Source: DAIRET01 sp036795455
Lineage (GTDB): Bacteria > Bacteroidota > Ignavibacteria > Ignavibacteriales > Ignavibacteriaceae
NCBI GenBank assembly: GCA_036795455.1
Contig: DAIRET010000038.1
Coordinates: 1-19,347 of the forward strand
Length of the DNA: 19,347 bases
Direction of reading: 5' to 3'
A model generated the notes under the pieces. The model did no database searches. It was not told where the DNA came from and saw only the letters and a program-made list of their open reading frames with translations. A program made the translations under genes and the position numbers. Shown in pieces: positions 16,052 through 19,347 of the stretch (position 1 is its first letter; each line of letters begins with the position of its first letter).

Positions 16052-16096
16052 AACTAAATAGAAAACAAGGTTCACTAAAAACAATCTTTGAAGTAT

Positions 16097-16324
16097 ATGG
16101 AAAAAAATACCACTGAAGTATTGCAGGCATACAAGCTATGCCCGGACTGCAATTTCTTTTGTCATATTAGCGAGAAAGATCAATTTTGTTCGCTATGCGG
16201 AAAAAAGCTGGTTGACAGATGTCCCGAGTGTTCGGAATGGATTAATAATCCTTATGCAAAGTATTGTAAAAGGTGCGGTTCTGCATACCCGGGTAAAACA
16301 AAAAAAAGTAAACAATCATTCTAA
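16097..16324 (+). CDS. Small double zinc-ribbon protein
   Basis: A 75-residue protein with two treble CxxC pairs. Ribbon one uses C15/C18 and C31/C34 (CPDC ... CSLC), and ribbon two uses C42/C45 and C57/C60 (CPEC ... CKRC). An extra Cys22 lies in the first loop, and a lysine-rich tail (PGKTKKSKQSF) follows. This matches the double zinc-ribbon (DZR-like) family, which usually mediates protein or nucleic-acid contacts; no enzymatic role is implied. I chose ATG 16097; an in-frame TTG at 16088 would add three residues, and neither has a clear ribosome-binding site. The stop is 20 bp before the lipoprotein gene, so the two form a small operon transcribed away from the sensor gene. Confidence 0.75.
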   Translation: MEKNTTEVLQAYKLCPDCNFFCHISEKDQFCSLCGKKLVDRCPECSEWINNPYAKYCKRCGSAYPGKTKKSKQSF

Positions 16325-16344
16325 AACATAAACTGAGGTATAAA

Positions 16345-16860
16345 ATGAAAAAATTATTTTTTCTTTCACTATTCATTCTTTCTTTAATGGTTCTTTTCTC
16401 TTCATGTAAAGAAGATGAAAACCCTGCTGGAGGCGATACAGAAAATGTAAAGACTCTAACAATGACTCATTGGGGAGTTGATTGGTCAAAAGGAGAAGTG
16501 GGTAGCACATCACAATTCTTGACTGAACCCGATGGTGAAACAATCGCTTGGTGTGAATATGGAACGACCAACAACTTTTGGCAGGAGATGATAATGTATC
16601 GTCCTGCAACTGGAAAAATGTACAAACTAACATCGGCTGATTTGGCTGGATTAACAACACTTGATACAACGATGTTTCAGACTTCTTTTGATTGCGGTGT
16701 GGCAAAACTTAAACCGGGAGATGTTTGGGTATCGGAATGCATTGACGGTTATGTTGCATTTAAAGTTGTTGAAGCCCCACAGGATTCCGCTTCAATTGCG
16801 GCAGATCAAAACTGGAGTGTGAAGGTTCAATACAAGTTCAGTACTACAACCAAGTTTTAA
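16345..16860 (+). CDS. Unrecognised lipoprotein (171 aa)
   Basis: The protein starts with a lipoprotein signal peptide (MKKLFFLSLFILSLMVLFSSC, lipobox FSSC with acceptor Cys21). An acidic tether follows (KEDENPAGGDTEN), then about 130 residues of mixed, aromatic-rich, probably beta sequence, including MTHWGVDWSKGEVGS, YRPATGKMYKLTSADL and a final VKVQYKFSTTTKF. I do not recognise a family. The acidic residues right after the lipidated Cys (CKEDE) recall the surface-export signals described for some Bacteroidota lipoproteins, so surface display is possible. GAGG lies about seven bases before ATG 16345, a good ribosome-binding site. It shares a short operon with the zinc-ribbon gene and ends at a strong terminator. 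Confidence 0.8.
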   Translation: MKKLFFLSLFILSLMVLFSSCKEDENPAGGDTENVKTLTMTHWGVDWSKGEVGSTSQFLTEPDGETIAWCEYGTTNNFWQEMIMYRPATGKMYKLTSADLAGLTTLDTTMFQTSFDCGVAKLKPGDVWVSECIDGYVAFKVVEAPQDSASIAADQNWSVKVQYKFSTTTKF

Positions 16861-16872
16861 TCTTCTCCAGCT

Positions 16873-16908
16873 AAAAGATGGCATTCTTTATATGGGTGCC
16901 ATCTTTTT
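16873..16908 (+). terminator. Rho-independent terminator after the lipoprotein gene
   Basis: An 11-bp perfect stem (AAAAGATGGCA at 16873-16883, TGCCATCTTTT at 16897-16907) with a 13-nt loop and a T run lies 12 bp after the lipoprotein stop. Confidence 0.85.
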
Positions 16909-16997
16909 ATAAACAGTCTGTTCAGTAACAATGGACTTTTCTTTGTTGGACTTTGGTATATAAAACAGGCAATACTAAAACTGATCTTTTTAATGAG

Positions 16998-17025
16998 GTA
17001 TGTAAGTGCTATGATTTTTACATAC
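16998..17025. repeat. Inverted repeat (8-bp stem) with an alternative pairing
   Basis: GTATGTAA (16998-17005) pairs with TTACATAC (17018-17025) around a 12-nt loop. GAGGTA at 16995-17000 can instead pair with TACCTC at 17032-17037, so two mutually exclusive stems share the bases GTA. Confidence 0.5.
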
Positions 17026-17151
17026 AAAATTTACCTCGTACCCGGTAACAAAACTGTATCGCTGGCAAACCAAATAAAAAACATATTTATACTATGGTTA
17101 GGTTGAACAAGCAAACATGTTTAAAAAGCAGACTTATCCAGCATCAGGGAA

Positions 17152-17175
17152 ATTTCATCAAAAAAATGATGAAAT
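17152..17175. repeat. Inverted repeat (9-bp stem, A-loop)
   Basis: ATTTCATCA (17152-17160) and TGATGAAAT (17167-17175) are separated by six As. It directly abuts the next hairpin with no bases between. Confidence 0.65.
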
Positions 17176-17206
17176 AGCGATAACATTTAATTTATATGTT
17201 ATCGCT
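17176..17206. repeat. Inverted repeat (11-bp stem)
   Basis: AGCGATAACAT (17176-17186) and ATGTTATCGCT (17196-17206) form a perfect 11-bp stem with a 9-nt AT loop, ending 33 bp before the start of the secreted-protein gene. It lacks a following T tract on +, so it is not an ordinary terminator in that direction. Confidence 0.65.
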
Positions 17207-17239
17207 TACTCTTAATTAGAAAATCGATCTGAGGTTACT

Positions 17240-19347
17240 ATGAAAAAGATAACGTTTTTTATCATATCACTATTCTGTATTTCTATTTTTGCTCAGAATA
17301 ATGAAAACAATCTTCTCGAATCAGTGGATTGGTCGGGTTTATTCGATGGGTCTAATAATGGAACAAATTCAACAGTATATGCAGTTGCCGTCTCTGGAGG
17401 CAATGTATATGTTGGTGGAAGTTTTCAAATGGCTGGAGGTAAACCCGCTAATAATATTGCCAGGTGGGATGGTTCAACCTGGTCTGCTTTAGGTTCGGGT
17501 ACAAGCTCAACAGTATTCGGACTTGCAGTATCCGGTTCAGATGTTTATGCTGTCGGTTCGTTTAATACAGCCGGAGGAATTAGTGCAAGAGGAATTGCAA
17601 AATGGAATGGAACAAGTTGGTACGCACTTGGTGGGGGAGTTTATAATGATGCTAAATGCGTAACTGTTTCGGGTAGTGATGTTTATGTTGGAGGTGCTTT
17701 TACAAGTGCGAGTAATGATGGCTCTAATTTTATAACTGTAAATAATATTGCAAAATGGAATGGAACAAGCTGGTCTGCTTTAGGAACCGGGGTTAGCGGA
17801 CCAACTGGAGGAATAGTTTATAGTATGGCTTTCGCTAATAATATGCTCTATGTAGGTGGATATATCACTTCCGCTGGTGGTAATTCAGTATCATGTGTCG
17901 CAAAGTGGGACGGTAGTAATTGGTCTGCTTTAGGTAGTGGTGTAGATAATGTGGTGTATGGTTTGGTTATGTCTGGGACTGACTTATTTGTATGTGGGGC
18001 ATTCAGTAATGCTGGGGGAAACACTGCGAGTAAAATAGCAAAATGGAATGGTTCTAATTGGTCTGCTCTTGGCTCGGGATTGCTTTATTCTACCTGTTAT
18101 TCTTTGTCCATGGTTGGTAATGAATTGTTTGCAGGCGGTGACTTTACAACTGCTGGAGGCACCTCTGCAAGTAGGATTGCAAAATGGGACGGAACGAGTT
18201 GGTCTGCCATAGGCTCAGGAGTTAACAGTACGGTGCGTGGATTTGCAAAATCCGGTGGGGTGCTTTATGTTGGCGGTAGTTTTACAACTGCAGGTGGTTA
18301 TTCAGCAAATTACATCGCTCAATTGGGGGGTGCAAGCAGTGCTGCTGCCGGCGTAGGACAACTTATTAGCGGTGGTGGAGGTACTGTGTCTTTTAATAAT
18401 GAAAGCAATACTACTGCCGTGTCAATAAATTTAGCATCCGGTGCAGGAAGCGGACAAGTAAATGTTCTCCGTTATGATGATGCTCCGTTCGTCCCATCAG
18501 AAAACATAATTGGTAATGTTAGCAATTACAGATGGATTATTGAAAGCACAAGTCTTGCTTCAAGTTTTACCGGTACTGTTAGATTTAAAGTATCTGATAT
18601 CCCTAATTCCGGTATTAATGACCCGACAAAAGTAACAGTATATTCCAGACCTACGCCCGGGTCAGGTAGTTTTACTGCTCTTACAACGAATTACGATTCA
18701 GATAATGGAGAAATTGTTGCGAATGTTACTTCATTCAGCGAATTCGCATTTGGCTCAAGTGAAAATCCCCTCCCCGTCGAACTAACTTCTTTTACCGCAT
18801 CGGTTGCGGAAAGTAAAGTTATACTCAACTGGCAAACGGCTACAGAAGTGAATAATTATGGATTTGAAGTGCAGCGTTCGGTAAATGTAGCGGATGACAA
18901 CTGGAAGCTGAACGCTGAAAGCTGGAAAAAGGTTGGATTTGTTGAGGGGCATGGGAATTCAAACTCAATAAAAGAGTATTCATTTACAGACGATATATCG
19001 GAGCATCTTTCTCTTTATCACTGTAGTGATCCTTCGGGCAATCTTTATCTTACTCTTCCGAAGGAACTTACTCTCTGTTACCGCTTAAAACAAATTGATA
19101 TTGACGGCAAGTTTTCTTACAGTAATGAAATCATTGTAGAGACGTTGCATGCAACGTCTCTACCCAGTAAATACACTTTGTACCAAAACTACCCGAATCC
19201 ATTTAACCCGGTAACGAAGATTCGGTATTCTATAACGTCAAACGTGAGAAGTGAGACGTCAAACAAGGTAACTACAGCAGGGACAAGTGTAAAGCTAATT
19301 GTGTTTGATATTCTTGGTAATGAAGTAGCTACACTTGTGAACGAAAT
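17240..19347 (+). CDS. Secreted seven-repeat beta-propeller-like protein with T9SS sorting domain (3' end cut by window)
   Basis: An open frame of 702 residues runs from ATG 17240 off the right edge. Residues 1-19 are a signal peptide (MKKITFFIISLFCISIFAQ). Residues 46-364 are seven repeats of about 46 residues with the pattern VYVGGSFTTAGG ... IAKWDGTSWSALGSGV. About 370-505 is a beta-rich region, and 'PVELTSFTA' at 512 begins the fibronectin-like linker domain common in Ignavibacteria. YQNYPNPFNP at 648 starts the type IX sorting domain, which reaches VKLIVFDILGNEVATLVNE before the sequence ends. It should be exported and surface-attached or released; its ligand is unknown. GAGG 5 nt before ATG supports the start. 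A 28-bp palindrome and a 21-bp-period repeat lie in frame in its 3' part. Confidence 0.87.
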   Translation, partial: MKKITFFIISLFCISIFAQNNENNLLESVDWSGLFDGSNNGTNSTVYAVAVSGGNVYVGGSFQMAGGKPANNIARWDGSTWSALGSGTSSTVFGLAVSGSDVYAVGSFNTAGGISARGIAKWNGTSWYALGGGVYNDAKCVTVSGSDVYVGGAFTSASNDGSNFITVNNIAKWNGTSWSALGTGVSGPTGGIVYSMAFANNMLYVGGYITSAGGNSVSCVAKWDGSNWSALGSGVDNVVYGLVMSGTDLFVCGAFSNAGGNTASKIAKWNGSNWSALGSGLLYSTCYSLSMVGNELFAGGDFTTAGGTSASRIAKWDGTSWSAIGSGVNSTVRGFAKSGGVLYVGGSFTTAGGYSANYIAQLGGASSAAAGVGQLISGGGGTVSFNNESNTTAVSINLASGAGSGQVNVLRYDDAPFVPSENIIGNVSNYRWIIESTSLASSFTGTVRFKVSDIPNSGINDPTKVTVYSRPTPGSGSFTALTTNYDSDNGEIVANVTSFSEFAFGSSENPLPVELTSFTASVAESKVILNWQTATEVNNYGFEVQRSVNVADDNWKLNAESWKKVGFVEGHGNSNSIKEYSFTDDISEHLSLYHCSDPSGNLYLTLPKELTLCYRLKQIDIDGKFSYSNEIIVETLHATSLPSKYTLYQNYPNPFNPVTKIRYSITSNVRSETSNKVTTAGTSVKLIVFDILGNEVATLVNE
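17375..18331 (+). repeat. Seven tandem coding repeats of about 138 bp
   Basis: Each unit encodes strands of the form VYxLAVSGxDVYVGG-F-TAGG-IAKWDGTSWSALGSG. Units 1-6 are complete; unit 3 carries an insertion of about 9 residues. Unit 7 stops after IAQLGG, lacking the W-x-ALGSG strand. A matching segment (WSGLFDGSNNGTNS) precedes unit 1, which suggests that the N terminus supplies the missing last strand and closes a ring. Confidence 0.8.
19136..19163. repeat. 28-bp perfect palindrome inside coding sequence
   Basis: The half GTAGAGACGTTGCA (19136-19149) is followed directly by its exact reverse complement (19150-19163), with no loop. It lies in frame at residues 633-642 (VETLHATSLP), between the linker domain and the T9SS sorting domain. 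I recall this sequence as a dispersed palindromic repeat in several bacterial genomes, but cannot verify that here. Confidence 0.9.
19235..19264 (+). repeat. Short direct repeat (21-bp period) within the sorting domain
   Basis: ACGTCAAAC occurs at 19235-19243 and 19256-19264, giving a seven-residue period (TSNVRSE then TSNK). It expands the loop between the IRYSI strand and the VKLIVFD strand of the sorting domain with Ser/Thr-rich sequence. Confidence 0.6.

Larger units (their letters stand above)
16909..17239 (+). other. Non-coding, hairpin-rich intergenic region
   Basis: No credible gene lies in these 331 bp; the longest ATG ORF I noted is 31 codons (17011-17106). Three perfect inverted repeats occupy the region and are listed separately. 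A GAGG ribosome-binding site (17231-17234) precedes the ATG at 17240. I could not assign a confident promoter. Confidence 0.6.

Noticed and set aside
15889..16096. Possible sigma-54 (-24/-12) promoter, from TGGCAC and TTGC elements on the minus strand
   Set aside because: The spacing is about 15 bp instead of the 5 bp required between these blocks, and no GG-N10-GC match was found here or upstream of the starts at 10370, 10767 or 17240.
16373..16705. 110-codon minus-strand ORF opposite the lipoprotein gene
   Set aside because: It is antisense to a well-supported lipoprotein with signal peptide, ribosome-binding site and terminator, and its product has no sensible pattern.
17011..17106. 31-codon ATG ORF in the hairpin-rich intergenic region
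   Set aside because: No ribosome-binding site, no recognisable motif, and its first codons lie inside the first hairpin. Chance is the simpler explanation.
1..19347. CRISPR array, tRNA, rRNA, transposase or phage genes
   Set aside because: No regularly spaced direct repeats with unique spacers, no clover-leaf tRNA or rRNA sequence, and no transposase, integrase or phage structural motif was seen.
1..19347. Homologous T9SS sorting domains at both window edges as a sign of a recombined island
   Set aside because: Such domains occur in many copies in these genomes, and the two copies differ at most third codon positions, so they are not recent direct repeats.

Overview
The window reads as a scaffold piece from a Bacteroidota-lineage bacterium, most likely Ignavibacteria (Ignavibacteriales/Melioribacter-like). 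The evidence is the partial secreted proteins at both ends. They carry type IX secretion (T9SS) C-terminal sorting domains of the 'YPNPFNP ... VFDxLGxEV ... SGVYFYR ... KKMLxxK' kind, and one has the linker 'PVELTSFTA' typical of that lineage. The DNA is AT-rich and genes are tightly packed. A run of 100 Ns (2067-2166) marks a scaffolding gap, so linkage across it is assembled rather than read.

Layout. 1-176: the last 57 residues of a T9SS cargo protein (+). 225-2022 (-): the DNA polymerase III delta subunit (holA) and a lipoprotein cyclophilin. 2167-10370 (-): a compact five-gene run made of a BadF/NagK/MurK-type sugar kinase, an AmpG/MurT-like MFS permease, an exported NagZ-type GH3 fused to a beta-lactamase-family serine hydrolase, a second GH3 without signal peptide, and a DUF389 membrane protein. 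10371-10957: leader and intergenic DNA holding an unrecognised 57-residue membrane-protein ORF. 10958-15888 (-): a two-component pair, made of a 1164-aa sensor with beta-propeller/FG-GAP/ASPIC-UnbV ectodomains and an atypical kinase core, overlapping by 4 nt an NtrC-type sigma-54 activator. 16097-16860 (+): a double zinc-ribbon protein followed by an unrecognised lipoprotein and a strong terminator. 16909-17239: non-coding DNA rich in hairpins. 17240-19347 (+): a secreted seven-repeat protein with a T9SS tail, cut by the window end.

How the genes fit together. The 2167-10370 run is best read as a peptidoglycan-fragment salvage operon. The periplasmic GH3-serine hydrolase fusion resembles a one-chain version of the Bacillus NagZ + AmiE pair and would strip GlcNAc and peptide from muropeptides. 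The MFS permease would import the products, the cytosolic GH3 would finish intact disaccharides, and the BadF-family kinase would phosphorylate the amino sugar. No murQ, anmK or DUF1343 (NamZ) gene is visible. The two-component pair lies immediately upstream on the same strand, but nothing in the sequence shows that it controls the operon, and I found no convincing -24/-12 promoter.

The most unusual items are the sensor/regulator pair (no canonical H-box, GAFTSA instead of GAFTGA), a 28-bp perfect palindrome inserted in frame in the T9SS cargo gene, and the hairpin cluster upstream of that gene.
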